A stretch of DNA of 64,000 nucleotides. Origin: Phialophora verrucosa. Its lineage: Eukaryota; Ascomycota; Eurotiomycetes; Chaetothyriales; Herpotrichiellaceae. The DNA is taken from positions 687,001 to 751,000 of the forward strand of contig MSED01000011.1 in assembly GCA_002099365.1 (NCBI GenBank), written 5' to 3'. Shown in pieces: positions 1 to 12,200 of this stretch; position 1 is the stretch's first letter; each line of letters opens with the position of its first letter. The notes beneath the pieces are model-generated. The model saw only the letters and a program-made list of their open reading frames with translations. It was not told the origin of the DNA and did no database searches. The position numbers and the translations under genes are program-made.

Positions 1-704
1 AGGCGCTTGGTAGATGGGAGACTTTAGTGTCGATGTTTTCATGGACAACGGAATCCCATCTTGTGCATCCTGACCCTATTCAATTGTTGGATTCAGTGTT
101 CATGATCGTCTCTGTGGTTGCGGCAGTCTCTGTCCGCTGTCACTGCCACGAATGCCAAGCACCAAGACAGATAGACGCCCAGAGATGATCCCTCGAATCG
201 TGTCTCATGCGAGGCGGCATTGGGGCCGAGGCTGAGCAGGAACTTGCATGTTTGCTTCGCCCGGCCGGTGTGATATAACACCCTGAACATCCAGCTGGGG
301 GCCAAGATTAGGCCCGCCTGGGCGCCTTATCTCTATCTTACAGCACGGTAGCGTAATGAACTAGCTGTGCTTTAGCTTCAGGCCGGGAACCAAGGCCTGA
401 AAGGGGCCAGATGGCAAGGCACGAAAAGATGATCTGGTTTCGTGTGATTGGCGCCTATGTGGCCATTGCGTGGACTCACGCCCGTTGCCAGCCTGGAGCG
501 CTTGTCGGCCATCCATAGGATATAGCCAGCCTTCTCCTCGGTCGCGCGTGCTCGCTGCAATATTGTTTGACATTGTATTCATCTCCGGCTAACTGCCAGT
601 CACTCCAACCCGCCCACGACGACACTGTTGACGAGCAGCCTTACGATCAGGATCACGCGACATGGCTCGTGGCTGAAAGGGAGTTTGGCACTGAATCGAA
701 GACG
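1..704. other. Intergenic stretch, no gene supported
   Basis: I see only short open stretches without recognisable protein features. The downstream DUF3176 frame is open back to about 567, but its first ATG is at 705. This stretch is probably promoter and 5' UTR of that gene plus the end of an upstream neighbour. Confidence 0.5.
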
Positions 705-2962
705 ATGAGCGTCCCTCGGATTGACTGCCGAACCCAAACGTCGAGCCCTCCCAGCCCGGTCTCTCAACATGGCGACGCCAGACCCAAGTCAGCCTCTCTG
801 GAGAACGAGTCTCGGCCTTCGTTTGCTGAGGTCGTCGATCAGGCGTCGCAGGACTCTATCCCAAACCGACCCAGCCGGTGGTCAAGATTGGTTGCAGACT
901 CGTGGGTAATCGAGCTCCTTGCAGGGGCTGTCAGTTTTGCTGCCATTGCCAGCATCATTGGCGTTCTTTGGGGCTACGATCAGAAGCCTGTACCCCCATT
1001 GTGGAAAGGAATCACGGTTTGCCTATCTCTATGCGCATGCACAAGGACCATGGGCAGCTGATGCCTGGATTGTAGCTGAATGCCGTCATCTCCTTTCTGG
1101 CTACGATATCTCGAACGGCAATCATGCTTTGCATCGGCACCGTTCTTTCGCAAGGAAAATGGCTCTGGTTCAAGAAGGAGCGGTCCCTCATGGATCTGCA
1201 AGACATCGAAGACGCCAGCAGAGGGCCACTCGGCTCGATATTTATGCTCTTCAAGTTTAGAGGCGGGTAAGTCCAAGGCATTGGCATCTTCGTCGGATCT
1301 TTCCCCACTGACACGCCCAGTGCTGTGCCCTACCTGGCGGCATTCCTGACCGTGGCTACCTTGGGCTTCGATGCATTCGTACAGCAGCTGCTGACCACCG
1401 AAACTCGCATTGTGTCCGTACCGGCAAACGGCGTTAGTATCAATTCGACCACGTCGATAACCCTGGATATCTATTCGGCGATGGACCATCCAGAAACGGC
1501 AGCGCAATTCACGGCGGCAATGCTTGCAAACGTGCAACAAGAGGACCAGCCCATGGACACTATGTCTGCGTCGGTTAGCAAGAGATCCGAGTCAACGACA
1601 CAGAGGCTAGCGTCGCCTCTCAAAGCTGACTGCCCCAGTGGCAACTGCGTCTGGGAGCCATACTACTCCCTCGATATTTGCTCGCAGTGTCGGACAACCA
1701 CGAAAGAACTGGCTATCAAGAACTTGTCGCCCAATAGCTCGGACCTCACGGCAATGGTGTCCGCTGCGCGAAGCGGGCAAGTGTCCGGTGCAGACGTGAT
1801 GAAATCCGGTTTCACGTGGGAAATCGTACCAAAGTTCGGCCGCACATGGCGAGTCCCCTCCAACTTGAGTGCATTTGTGAACACCCGTGACCTGGATGGC
1901 AGCGCGGAAGCGCTCGAGGTTCATGCCTCGATTGTGGAAAAGGTGGTCTGGCCGCTCAATTTTGCCGGTGCAGACGCCCTTCTTCTGGACACCAGTGGCT
2001 GGACAAGGCAAGGGTTCGCGGGCATTGACGAGCCCGTGGCAGCCGTCGGTTTTGCCGAGTTCACCATCAACGATAATGGGGTGCCGGCTTTGAACCACTC
2101 GGAGGAATGCGCAGTGACGTACTGTGTCCGAGAGTACAAACCCTCTGTGGTTCAGGGCGCCTTGATCTTGAATGCTTTGTCCACGCATTATGGCAAAGTC
2201 AGCCGAGACCCAGACACGTCAAGTGGTCTCAGCTGGTCGGCCGAAGTCAACGGAACGAACTTCACCGCCGACTCGTTCCTGGCGTATGGAGTGGGAATCG
2301 GGACTATGACGAACTACCTACTGGGCAACAGTACGCATAGCTACGGCGGCCAGTGTGAAGCGAACAACGATACTTGGAGCTGCTCAATACCCGTCACCTC
2401 GAATAGTGGAGCCGTGGAGGCTTACAGTACCGAAGCGTGGCAAGGCGTCGACCTCACATCCGACTTCACGGGGGTCTTGGACAACGCAAACACCCTGACG
2501 AGCCAAATCGTGCAGCGGTACGGCAACGTGTCTGTGGTTGGCGACAACGCGGTGACCAAGACATTCGTGATCGTGCGGTGGCCATGGATCACGCTGCCAG
2601 CGGCCATTGTTTTGTTCGGTGTGGTGACCCTCGCCCTCACGCTGTGGGAAACCAGCAGAATGCAGGCGCCAAGCTGGAAAGCGTCTTTACTGCCGCTCCT
2701 CTATCGATATGTCCACGTGGATGGCGGCGGCGTCGAAGGAAGCAATAGCGTGGGGACAGGACCTGCCGCTTCTCGGCCGCCTTCCGAGCCGGACGGTTGG
2801 TTCGCGGGTTCAAACCTCGTCAGTGAATTCCAGGTTGAAGCCGAGGCCACGGGCACTCGCTTCACCAGGGACAGATCAAAGCTGCACATTTGGCAGCTAC
2901 AATCACTCGAGATCGTGCAGAAGGACCTAAAAAGAGGGTGGCCGAGGCTAAAATGGTGGTGA
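705..2962 (+). CDS. DUF3176 family fungal membrane protein
   Basis: Three exons (705-1016, 1076-1266, 1321-2962) give about 714 residues. The introns are 59 and 54 nt with GT..AG ends and matching phases. An N-terminal Ser/Pro-rich tail is followed by a hydrophobic segment (residues about 69-92), a second directly after intron 1 (about 107-127) and a third near 170-190. A large, probably extracytoplasmic domain follows, then one C-terminal helix near 586-610 and a cytoplasmic tail. The Cys-rich motif CPSGNCVWEPY with further CxxC spacing near residue 270 is the hallmark of fungal DUF3176 proteins, whose function is unknown. The start is the first in-frame ATG. The upstream open frame to 567 begins with TTG and has no ATG, so an extra 5' exon is possible but unneeded. 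Family assignment is confident; role cannot be stated. Confidence 0.85.
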
Positions 2963-3388
2963 ACTCGCCGAGCCTGAGCCAGCGTGAGCAGAAGCGGCGT
3001 CGAGATTCTGGCGAGAAACACGGATTGCTGGATGGATGCGATTCTGATATTTACATTGTAGATTTTCCGGTGGCCGACAAGTTTTTCCGGTTCCGCTCCG
3101 ACCAAAGCGACTGGCTGGCTGCTGGCGGCTGATGTCATTGGTTGCTGTGATGCTGTGGGCTGCCTGCGCGCCCCCCGTCACCTCGGGCTTGTCCTCGTAC
3201 TGTCCTCGTAAAGTGGCAGTCAACAATCGCCATTCCGCGCAGTTAATTAATAGACACCCTACACAGCAACTCGAGCTGCATCGCACACGTGCCATAGATC
3301 TCTGACTTGCCTCCCTACCGCCGCATGCATGCACGACAAGACGCCTTCGTCATGACACGGACGCGTTGGTTCCCCGATCGCATCCACG
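2963..3388. other. Intergenic region between DUF3176 gene and REV3
   Basis: About 430 bases with no coding signal on either strand. It should hold the 3' UTR of the DUF3176 gene and the REV3 promoter. I see no clear TATA box. Confidence 0.5.
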
Positions 3389-6300
3389 ATGGACATCTTC
3401 CGGGTCCGCATGAACTGCGTGGACCACTACCAAGCCTCCCAGCTCGATGACTTCGATCCGCCCGTGCCCCTCGGGCAGAATCGATTCGAACGGCCTCGAG
3501 TGTCGGTCATCCGTGTCTTTGGCGCAACTCCGACAGGCCAGCGGGTGTTGATGCACGTCCACGGCGCGTTTCAGTACACATACATCGAGTACAGCGGCAG
3601 TCTGGCTCCCGCAGCTGTGGACGTGGCAATCCGCACTCTCCAGCTCTCGATTGACCATGCCCTGGCCACCAGCTATCGCCAGAACATCTACGAGGGCAAG
3701 GTTCGATACGTTGCCCACATCTCCTTGGTCAAGGGCGTCCCGTTCTACGGCTACCATGTGGGATACAAGTTCTACCTCAAGATCTATCTGCTGAATCCTC
3801 TGCACATGACAAGGCTGGCTGACCTGCTGCGCGAAGGCGCCGTCATGAAGCGAGTGCTGCAACCCTATGAGAGCCACCTGCAGTACCTTGCCCAATGGAT
3901 GTGCGACTACAACCTGTACGGCTGCAGCTACATTGACTGCGCACAGGTCAAATTCCGCGCCCCTGTCCCACGCTATGCCGACCTGACCAACCCTCTGCAT
4001 CAATGGCACGACTTGTCGATCCCACCGGCGTACATTTCCGCAGAAGACCGACTTCCGAAGCAGAGCCACTGCGCGCTGGAGGTGGACCTGCATGTCAAAG
4101 ATATCCTGAATCGCAACGGCGTCGAGGAGCGCCCACTCCATCACGACTTCATCGAACGCCTTCGTCCCATTCCGGCCGACGCGAAGCTGGTGCAGAGCAT
4201 GGCCGGTCTGTGGAAGGACGAGACTCGACGCCGAAAAGAGCGGATGGGTATGAGATATGACAACAGTAGTCCCTTCCCTCCCGAGGTACTCGTCTCAATG
4301 TCGGCGGAACCCCGAGACACCGCTGGGGGTGGCTGGATACATGAAGATGAATTCCGGGAGAAGATCGCCCAGGTGGTGGCTGACGAGTACGACAAAAGCG
4401 ACAAGAGGAACCTATCATTCGACAACTTTGCCGTGCCCGTCCCGCTCGGGGACACTGTCCGAACAGCTCTGCAGAGTGTCGACGATCTGTACCCTGAACG
4501 ACTTCAACTGACGGGACTGGCAAGCGCGGATCGCCTGAGCAGCCATCGACACGCAGAAGAGAATGGAGAGAGCGGCCATCAACATGCAGAAGAGGATCGA
4601 GATCGCATCCTGATCGACCCGTCGAGCGAAAAGAACCCCGCGGGCGGATCAGAGACAAGCCTTGAAGACGCAGAAGTTCCGGGAAACGGTGCTTCGGGCG
4701 GACCTGGCGAGACGAACGGTGTTGGCCATGAGGCACGTAGTGGAGATCTTCTAGTCTCATCCCCTATCAGTCCCGCCACATACGAAATGTATGGTATTCG
4801 ACCTGCTGGTGACACCGGTCGTTTGGACGAGGATGCCTTCCAAATCCCCCCGGAGCACGACGATGGGAGCGCGGCTGGTGAGACGAAACCTCCACAAGGC
4901 TCCAAAAGACCGAGATTCGCAAAGGCTACCTCATTCATCGCGAGGAAGAAATACAAATATCTCGTTGATGAGGAGGATTCGCTACCCGACTTCTCTGGTT
5001 CAGAGGAGGAGCCCGACTTCTTCGTCAAGCTCAAAGAGGTCCCCTCGGCACAGCGACCTCATGAAGAAAGACGAGGCACTCCCCGGCTCCCTGAAGCGTT
5101 TGACGGGCTTTCGTCTGCGTCTGAGCCCCAGCATGCCCCTCGAGAAGCCCGCGTCTTGGTGAATCTTTCCCAGCAGTCCACTCTATCCTTTCCTTCGGTC
5201 AAGAATCCCAACGATCCAGCTACGGTCCTCCGCCTGAGTCAGAAAAGCGATACCCCTCCACACTCTTCTCAGAGCTCGACGTTCAAAGCCTCTGCGTTTT
5301 CCACGGCATTCAAGACTCCTACAAGGTCTATTGCTGTCCCACTCGAGACACGTGCGCCTCCTACCACGGGCCGAAGCACATCCTCGTCAGATTCTGTTGG
5401 TCTCAGGCTGCAAGGTTTGCAGAAACCCCTTAATGACAACATATTGGTACTTTTTCAGCCTTGTCCGTCCAGCTTCAAAGACGTGGAGTCAACAATGTCG
5501 GAGCACGGTTTGCCGGACGCGATCTACCAGGAAGCATATTACAGCAACGAAAAAGATGTCCCAGGTCGAGGTCGAGAGTATGCAGGCCGTGAGTTCAAAC
5601 TCGGAGGCGATACGATTCCCTACCTGCCAGACTTCGATCCCGCCGGTACATCCTTAGCGACGTTTGGCCGGAAGCCTCCTGCATTGGTTGATTTCGCAGC
5701 AGAGAAAATCCGAGACAATCAGAGACGGAAACATTGCAGGATACGGGAATGGGTCCTTGCCGAGCCTCCGCCGCGCAAGATCGATGTGCTTGCTTGGTTG
5801 AAAGAAGAGGCGGAGAACCTGCCGGTTCCAAGGAAGTCAGCAGTGCCCACGACCATGCTCTCCCAGATTGATGGCCCGACGCCGAAGAACCAGCACGGCT
5901 TCAAGTACTCTCAGGTGCAGCCCAGTACGAGCATACGACGTGAAACCGAGTACATGAGCATCATGAGTCTGGAGGTTCACGTCAACACCCGCGGATCTCT
6001 GGTGCCAAATCCAGACTTGGATGCTGTTGCCTGCATATTCTGGTGTGTGCAAAGCGATGACGAGGACTTGGAAACCAATGGCTCCAAGGAAGGAGTTCGT
6101 GTCGGCATCTTGGCTGTCGCGGACGGACCAGATACTGCCAAAAAGATTGGACGCAGTGTACCATACGAGGTGGCGGAGGAAGCTACCGAACTCGATGTTC
6201 TCACTAGGCTAGTGGATATTGTCCGGACATACGATCCTGACATCTTGACCGGCTACGAAGTGCACAACAGTTCATGGGGATACCTCATTGAAAGGGCTCG

Positions 6301-8506
6301 CATCAAGTATGGCCTCAACTACTGCGACGAGCTGTCGAGAATGAAATCGCAATCCCACGGCAGGTTTGGCAAGGAAGACGACCGCTGGGGCTTCAACCAT
6401 ACCTCGACCGTGCGAGTCACAGGCCGACACACAATCAACATCTGGAGGGCCATGCGCGGTGAGCTGAATCTGCTGGGGTACAGCATGGAGAATGTCGTCT
6501 TCCATCTCCTACATCGGAGAATTCCTCATTACAGCTTTTCCGACCTGACCAAGTGGTACCAAAGCGCGAATCCTCGTGAACAAGCCAAAGTAGTCGAGTA
6601 CTTCAGCGCCAGGGCGCAGTTCGACCTTGAGATCCTCGAAGCCAACGAGCTGCTGCCAAGGACCAGCGAGCAGGCCCGACTGCTGGGCGTCGACTGGTTC
6701 TCGGTGATTTCGCGCGGGTCCCAGTTCAAGGTGGAATCGTTGATGTTCCGAATCGCCAAACCCGAAAATTTGATGCTGGTGTCGCCCAGTCGCCGGCAAG
6801 TGGGCGGTCAAAATGCGTTGGAGTGTCTGCCCCTCGTGATGGAGCCCCGGAGCGACTTCTACACCAGTCCCATGCTCGTCCTCGACTTCCAGAGTCTGTA
6901 TCCCAGCGTCATGATCGCTTACAACTACTGTTACTCGACCTTTCTGGGTCGGATTGTCGGCTGGCGAGGCATGAACAAGATGGGCTTCACGAATTACCGT
7001 CGCGAGGCGCGGGTGGTGGAGCTGCTGCAGGACTACATCAACGTTTCCCCGAATGGCATGATGTACACCAAACCCGCTATCCGCAAGTCGCTGCTGGCGA
7101 AGATGCTCAGCGAAATCCTGGAAACGCGGGTTATGGTGAAGAGCGGTATGAAAATCGACAGGGACGACAAGGCGTTACAGCGGTTGCTGAACAATAGACA
7201 GCTTGCTCTCAAGCTCATCGCCAACGTGACGTACGGATACACGTCTGCCTCGTTCTCCGGGCGGATGCCGTGCTCGGAGATCGCGGACAGCATCGTGCAG
7301 ACGGGCCGCGAGACGTTGGAGAAGGCAATCGCGTTGATCCATTCCGTCGAACGATGGGGCGCTGAAGTGGTGTACGGCGACACCGACAGTCTCTTCGTGT
7401 ATCTCAAAGGACGGACCAGGGAGCAAGCCTTCGACATCGGCGAGGAGATCGCAGAGACGATCACCAGGATGAACCCTCGGCCCATCAAGCTCAAATTCGA
7501 GAAGGTCTATCATCCTTGCGTCTTGCTCGCCAAGAAGCGGTACGTTGGATTCAAGTACGAGAGCCGCACGCAGACTGTGCCGGAATTTGACGCCAAAGGT
7601 ATCGAGACTGTCCGCCGCGATGGAACGCCCGCCGAGCAGAAGATGGAGGAGACTGCCCTCAAAATGCTGTTCCGCACGTCGGATCTGAGCCGAGTCAAGG
7701 CCTACTTCCAAGCTCAATGCGCCAAGATCATGCGGGGCAAGGTCTCGATTCAAGATTTCTGCTTCGCTCGCGAAGTCAAGCTCGGAACTTACAGCGCGAA
7801 GGGGCCGCCCCCGCCGGGTGCACTCATCAGCGCGCGCAAGATGGTGGAAGACCCCCGGCTGGAGCCTCAGTATGGGGAACGGGTGCCGTACGTGGTCGTG
7901 ACGGGTTATCCGGGGGCTCGGTTGGTGGATCGGTGTGTGGCGCCTGAGGTGTTGCTCAGTGATGCGCACATGGCGCTCGACGCGGAGTACTACATCACCA
8001 AGAACCTCATTCCGCCGCTCGAGCGAATCTTCAATCTTGTCGGAGCCAGCGTGCGCCAATGGTACGACGAAATGCCCAAGTATCGACCCATCCGACGGGT
8101 CGAAGCAGGGCAAGCAGGACTTGCCGCAAGTGGACCACAAGCGGGCGGCGGCACGCGCCAGAGGACGATCGAGTCGTACATGAAGTCGTCTATGTGTGTC
8201 GTCTGCCGAGCACGGATGAAGAAGACGGACTCCCAGGCGCCGCTGTGCAGCAGCTGCTCCAAGCAGCCCGCCAAAAGCACGTTTGCACTCCGATCGCGAC
8301 TGACGAGGGCAGAACGAAAAGCAACGCAAGCGGCGCGGGCATGTCGTTCATGTACAGGGTATGGGCGAAACGAGGAGATTCGGTGTGACAGCAAGGATTG
8401 TCCGGCGTTTTATTCGAGGATGAAGCAGAAGGCGGAGCTCGTGCATGAAGAAGCCGTCATTCTGCCCGTGCTGACGATGCTGCAGTCGGCGGCGATGGAC
8501 TGGTAA
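3389..8506 (+). CDS. REV3: DNA polymerase zeta catalytic subunit Rev3
   Basis: A single uninterrupted 1705-codon frame encodes the B-family translesion polymerase that, with Rev7 and Pol31/Pol32-type subunits, extends from mismatches and lesions in the nucleus. The N-terminal domain (MDIFRVRMNCVDHY...) matches Rev3 N-termini. A long low-complexity middle region (about 300-700) is typical of the family. The exonuclease-like domain near 850-1000 has MSLEVHV where a proofreading polymerase has the DxE motif, fitting the known lack of proofreading in Pol zeta. Polymerase motif A is DFQSLYPS at D1166, motif B region is VTYGYTSASFSGRMPC, and motif C is YGDTDS at Y1329. Two C-terminal cysteine clusters follow: CysA from C1603 and CysB from C1652 (C1652, C1655, C1666, C1671), the latter binding an Fe-S cluster in this family. 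The length fits fungal Rev3 and no intron is needed. Confidence 0.97.
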   Translation: MDIFRVRMNCVDHYQASQLDDFDPPVPLGQNRFERPRVSVIRVFGATPTGQRVLMHVHGAFQYTYIEYSGSLAPAAVDVAIRTLQLSIDHALATSYRQNIYEGKVRYVAHISLVKGVPFYGYHVGYKFYLKIYLLNPLHMTRLADLLREGAVMKRVLQPYESHLQYLAQWMCDYNLYGCSYIDCAQVKFRAPVPRYADLTNPLHQWHDLSIPPAYISAEDRLPKQSHCALEVDLHVKDILNRNGVEERPLHHDFIERLRPIPADAKLVQSMAGLWKDETRRRKERMGMRYDNSSPFPPEVLVSMSAEPRDTAGGGWIHEDEFREKIAQVVADEYDKSDKRNLSFDNFAVPVPLGDTVRTALQSVDDLYPERLQLTGLASADRLSSHRHAEENGESGHQHAEEDRDRILIDPSSEKNPAGGSETSLEDAEVPGNGASGGPGETNGVGHEARSGDLLVSSPISPATYEMYGIRPAGDTGRLDEDAFQIPPEHDDGSAAGETKPPQGSKRPRFAKATSFIARKKYKYLVDEEDSLPDFSGSEEEPDFFVKLKEVPSAQRPHEERRGTPRLPEAFDGLSSASEPQHAPREARVLVNLSQQSTLSFPSVKNPNDPATVLRLSQKSDTPPHSSQSSTFKASAFSTAFKTPTRSIAVPLETRAPPTTGRSTSSSDSVGLRLQGLQKPLNDNILVLFQPCPSSFKDVESTMSEHGLPDAIYQEAYYSNEKDVPGRGREYAGREFKLGGDTIPYLPDFDPAGTSLATFGRKPPALVDFAAEKIRDNQRRKHCRIREWVLAEPPPRKIDVLAWLKEEAENLPVPRKSAVPTTMLSQIDGPTPKNQHGFKYSQVQPSTSIRRETEYMSIMSLEVHVNTRGSLVPNPDLDAVACIFWCVQSDDEDLETNGSKEGVRVGILAVADGPDTAKKIGRSVPYEVAEEATELDVLTRLVDIVRTYDPDILTGYEVHNSSWGYLIERARIKYGLNYCDELSRMKSQSHGRFGKEDDRWGFNHTSTVRVTGRHTINIWRAMRGELNLLGYSMENVVFHLLHRRIPHYSFSDLTKWYQSANPREQAKVVEYFSARAQFDLEILEANELLPRTSEQARLLGVDWFSVISRGSQFKVESLMFRIAKPENLMLVSPSRRQVGGQNALECLPLVMEPRSDFYTSPMLVLDFQSLYPSVMIAYNYCYSTFLGRIVGWRGMNKMGFTNYRREARVVELLQDYINVSPNGMMYTKPAIRKSLLAKMLSEILETRVMVKSGMKIDRDDKALQRLLNNRQLALKLIANVTYGYTSASFSGRMPCSEIADSIVQTGRETLEKAIALIHSVERWGAEVVYGDTDSLFVYLKGRTREQAFDIGEEIAETITRMNPRPIKLKFEKVYHPCVLLAKKRYVGFKYESRTQTVPEFDAKGIETVRRDGTPAEQKMEETALKMLFRTSDLSRVKAYFQAQCAKIMRGKVSIQDFCFAREVKLGTYSAKGPPPPGALISARKMVEDPRLEPQYGERVPYVVVTGYPGARLVDRCVAPEVLLSDAHMALDAEYYITKNLIPPLERIFNLVGASVRQWYDEMPKYRPIRRVEAGQAGLAASGPQAGGGTRQRTIESYMKSSMCVVCRARMKKTDSQAPLCSSCSKQPAKSTFALRSRLTRAERKATQAARACRSCTGYGRNEEIRCDSKDCPAFYSRMKQKAELVHEEAVILPVLTMLQSAAMDW

Positions 8507-9265
8507 GAGGCACGAGAAGGTGCATGAGCACGGGGGCCGGTAACGGGCACGGGAACGAGCACTTGCATAAGTCACGGATTGGTTTATCAACGGGAGTCTC
8601 GGTTTGGCTTCTGAGACACTAGACAGGAGGGGCATGGTTGGACACGGATTGATGCATGAGATACCCCGGATGTTCATGAACGATTGATTGAATGAATGGG
8701 ACAATTGTATACAACAGGCGGAGTGCTAGATGATATTCGCTGGTGGCCACTGTGCTGAAGACGGGCACCTATGCATACGAAGACGGTGGTTTGAAAAGGA
8801 AGAGCAATTCCTCGAGACATAGACAGATGGATGGGGCATGTCTTGCTACACACGAGGCCGGGGCCACCCCAGAACGCTTCAGTATGTTCTTCACCATCGA
8901 GATTGAGGAGGTCGAGGAAGCCGAGTCCTTGACGCGTCAGGCTGCCGCGCCCAAGACCGGCGCCAGGCGTCACCCGTCACGTGCTGTCACGTGCTGTCTG
9001 CCACTCTCACCCGCAGCTCTCCATGCGAAAGCCGTCTGCCTGTGTGACATTCCAGTGCGGTGACGCATCCCCCAGGCCCATTTCTCATACCTCGATACCT
9101 TTATTTAAAGCCGTGCAATCCGTCAGACTGGCGTACTTCGTGCCGCCCAGCCACGACACAGTGGGGAGACGGCGTTCCGGTGCAAGAGGTGCCATCTACA
9201 ACGGCTTCGGCCAGACCCAACACGTCGACGACCACGCTCCTCCCACGCCCTCCTCCTCTTCCCAC
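8507..9265. other. REV3 3' region and SLA2 promoter region
   Basis: About 760 bases without a supported gene. Two CACGTG boxes lie at 8978-8983 and 8988-8993. A TATA-like TTTATTTAAA is near 9100, about 160 bases before the proposed SLA2 start. Confidence 0.5.
8976..8995. promoter_or_regulatory. Tandem CACGTG boxes upstream of SLA2
   Basis: Two copies of GTCACGTGCT stand ten bases apart, about 270 bases before the SLA2 start. CACGTG is the classical target of fungal bHLH regulators (Cbf1, Pho4 and relatives). Function here is inferred from motif and position only. Confidence 0.4.
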
Positions 9266-12200
9266 ATGGCTTACCCTGCGCTCGCGACCGGCACCGGTCG
9301 TAACATCGACATGGCGAAGACCGAGTCTGATCTGGCCATCAACATCCGCAAGGCCACCAGCATCGAGGAGACGGCGCCCAAGCGGAAACATGTCAGATCG
9401 TGCATCGTTTACACCTGGGACCATCGCTCGTCCCTGTCCTTTTGGGCCGGCATGAAGGGTAAGCTCGTGGTCTGCGAGACGGCCGTCGCGTGCTGACGCC
9501 GAAACAGTGCAGCCGGTCATGGCCGACGAGGTACAGACCTTCAAGGCGCTCATCACCATCCACAAGGTGCTGCAGGAAGGCCACCCCGTCACCGTCAAAG
9601 AGGCGCAGCAGAACGTCAACTGGATCGAGAGCCTGGCACGCGGTGCCATGGGCGACGGCCTGCGCGGCTACGGCCCGCTCATTCGCGAATACGTCTTCTT
9701 CCTGCTGGCCAAGCTGGGCTTCCACCGCAACCACCCGGAGTTCAACGGCCTCTTCGAGTATGAAGAGTACATCAGCCTGAAATCCATCAACGACCCTAAC
9801 GAGGGCTACGAGACCATTTCCGACCTGATGACGCTGCAGGATCAGATCGACACCTTCCAGAAACTCATCTTCTCACACTTCCGCGGCGGCGCGAACAACG
9901 AATGCCGGATTGCAGCATTGGTGCCACTGGTCCAGGAAAGCTATGGCATCTACAAGTTCATCACGAGCATGCTGCGAGCCATGCATACCACGACGGGCGA
10001 CGACGACGCCCTGGAACCGCTGCGCACGAGGTATGACGGCCAGCACTATCGTCTGGTCAAGTTCTACTACGAGTGTTCCAACCTGCGCTATCTGACCTCG
10101 CTCATCACCGTGCCGAAACTGCCCCAAGACCCCCCCAACCTGCTCGCCGAAGACGACGAGAAGCCTGCCCTGCCGCGACGACCAGCCAAGGAAATCGAGA
10201 AGCCTCCCTCGCCCGTCGCCGCCAAGAACGGCACGCCGGACAACCAGAAGGACATTGAAGAGTTTTGGACCAGAGAAGCGCAGAGGCAACAACAAGAATA
10301 TGAAGCCGAACAGCAGCGGTTGCAACAACAATGGGAAGACCAACAGCGACAGCAGTTGGCCGCACAACAAGAGGCGCAGCGTCAGTTTGAGGAGCAGCAG
10401 CGGTTGCAGGCAGAGCAGCAGCGTCTGGCCCAAGAACAGCTTCTCCGAGACCAGTATGCGGCCCAAACACAGGGCCGTCTGGCCGAGTTGGAGCGCGAGA
10501 ACCTCAATGCACGGGCACAGTACGAAAGAGATCAACTGATGCTGCAACAATACGATCATAGAATGAAGGCTCTCGAGGAACAGCTGCAACAGCTCAACAA
10601 CAACTACCAACTCCAGTCGCAGTCCAAGGACGACCAAATCGCGTCGTTGCAGGAACAAGTCAACACGTGGCGATCCAAGTACGAGGCATTGGCCAAGTTG
10701 TATTCGCAGCTCCGACAGGAACATCTCGACCTGCTGCAGACCACCAAATCCCTCAAATTGAAGGCGGCGTCGGCCCAAGAGGCCATCGAACGCCGCGAAC
10801 GGCTCGAACGGGAGATGAAGACCAAGAACCTCGAGCTGGCCGACATGATCAGGGAACGGGATCGCGCTCTGCATGAGAAGGACCGCGCTCAGGGTTCGAA
10901 CCGTGAAGAAGTGGAGAAACTGAAGCGCGAGTTGAGGCTGGCGCTCGACCGCGCCGAAGATGCCGAGAGAGCAAAGGGATCTGAAATCTCGTCTCTGTTG
11001 GCCAAGTACAACCGTGAGATGGCCGATCTGGAGGAAGCGGTCCGCACCAAGACCAGGCAACTCGACGACATCCGTGCCAAACAGGGCGAGCGTAGTCACG
11101 ACCTCGAAGCCGCGCTCAGGGAAAAGGACGACGAAATCGAGATCTACAAGTCGGGCATGGAACAGGCTCTGGAAGAGCTGGAAGAGCTCAAGCTCGGCCA
11201 TGGCGAGAGCGACGGTGCGCTCGACACGGCCATCGATGAGGTGATCAAGACGAACGTCAACAAGATCAACGACATCGTTGACTCGGTCCTCCAAAGTGGC
11301 GTGCAGAGAGTGGACGACGCCATCTACGAACTCGACTCTCCCATGCAGGCCGGCAACCAGAACGCCACCGCTCCCTACGTGCTGTCACAAGTCGAGAAGG
11401 CCTCGGCCAGCGCGACCGAGTTCTCGACTGCATTCAACAACTTTGTCGCGGATGGGCCCGGCAGCGACCACGCCGACATCATCAAGACGGTCTCGGTCTT
11501 TGCCGCTTCGATTGCGGACGTGCTGTCGAACACTAAGGGCTTGACGCGGTTTGCGACCGAGGAGAAAAAAGGGGACGAGTTGACCAACGCCGCGCGCCAA
11601 TCCGCCCTCGCCACGATCCAGTTCTTCCGCAACCTGCAATCCTTCCGTCTCGAAGGGCTTCAACCGATGCAGAAATCCGACGTGGTCATCAACAGCAACC
11701 ACGACGTCCTCATGAAGCTCCAAAGACTGTCCAAACTCGCCGATGCCTTTGCGCCCAAAGGAAGTAAACTCAGCACGACGGGCGATCTAGGAGATCTGGT
11801 CGACAATGAATTGACCAAAGCAGCCAATGCCATCGAAGCCGCCGCCCAGCGTCTGGCCAAGATGAAGAACAAGCCTCGCGACGGGTACTCGACGTACGAG
11901 CTCAAGGTCAACGATACCATCTTGGAGGCGGCGCTCGCCATCACGAATGCCATTGGGCAATTGATCAAAGCGGCGACGGAGTCGCAGAATGAAATTGTGC
12001 GTGAGGGACGAGGATCGTCGAGCCGGACGGCGTTCTACAAGAAGAACAACCGCTGGACCGAAGGTCTCATCTCGGCGGCGAAAGCGGTGGCTACTTCGAC
12101 CAACACGCTGATTGAAACGGCCGACGGCGTCATCTCGGGGAGGAACAGCCCTGAACAGCTCATCGTGGCGTCGAACGACGTGGCGGCTTCGACGGCACAG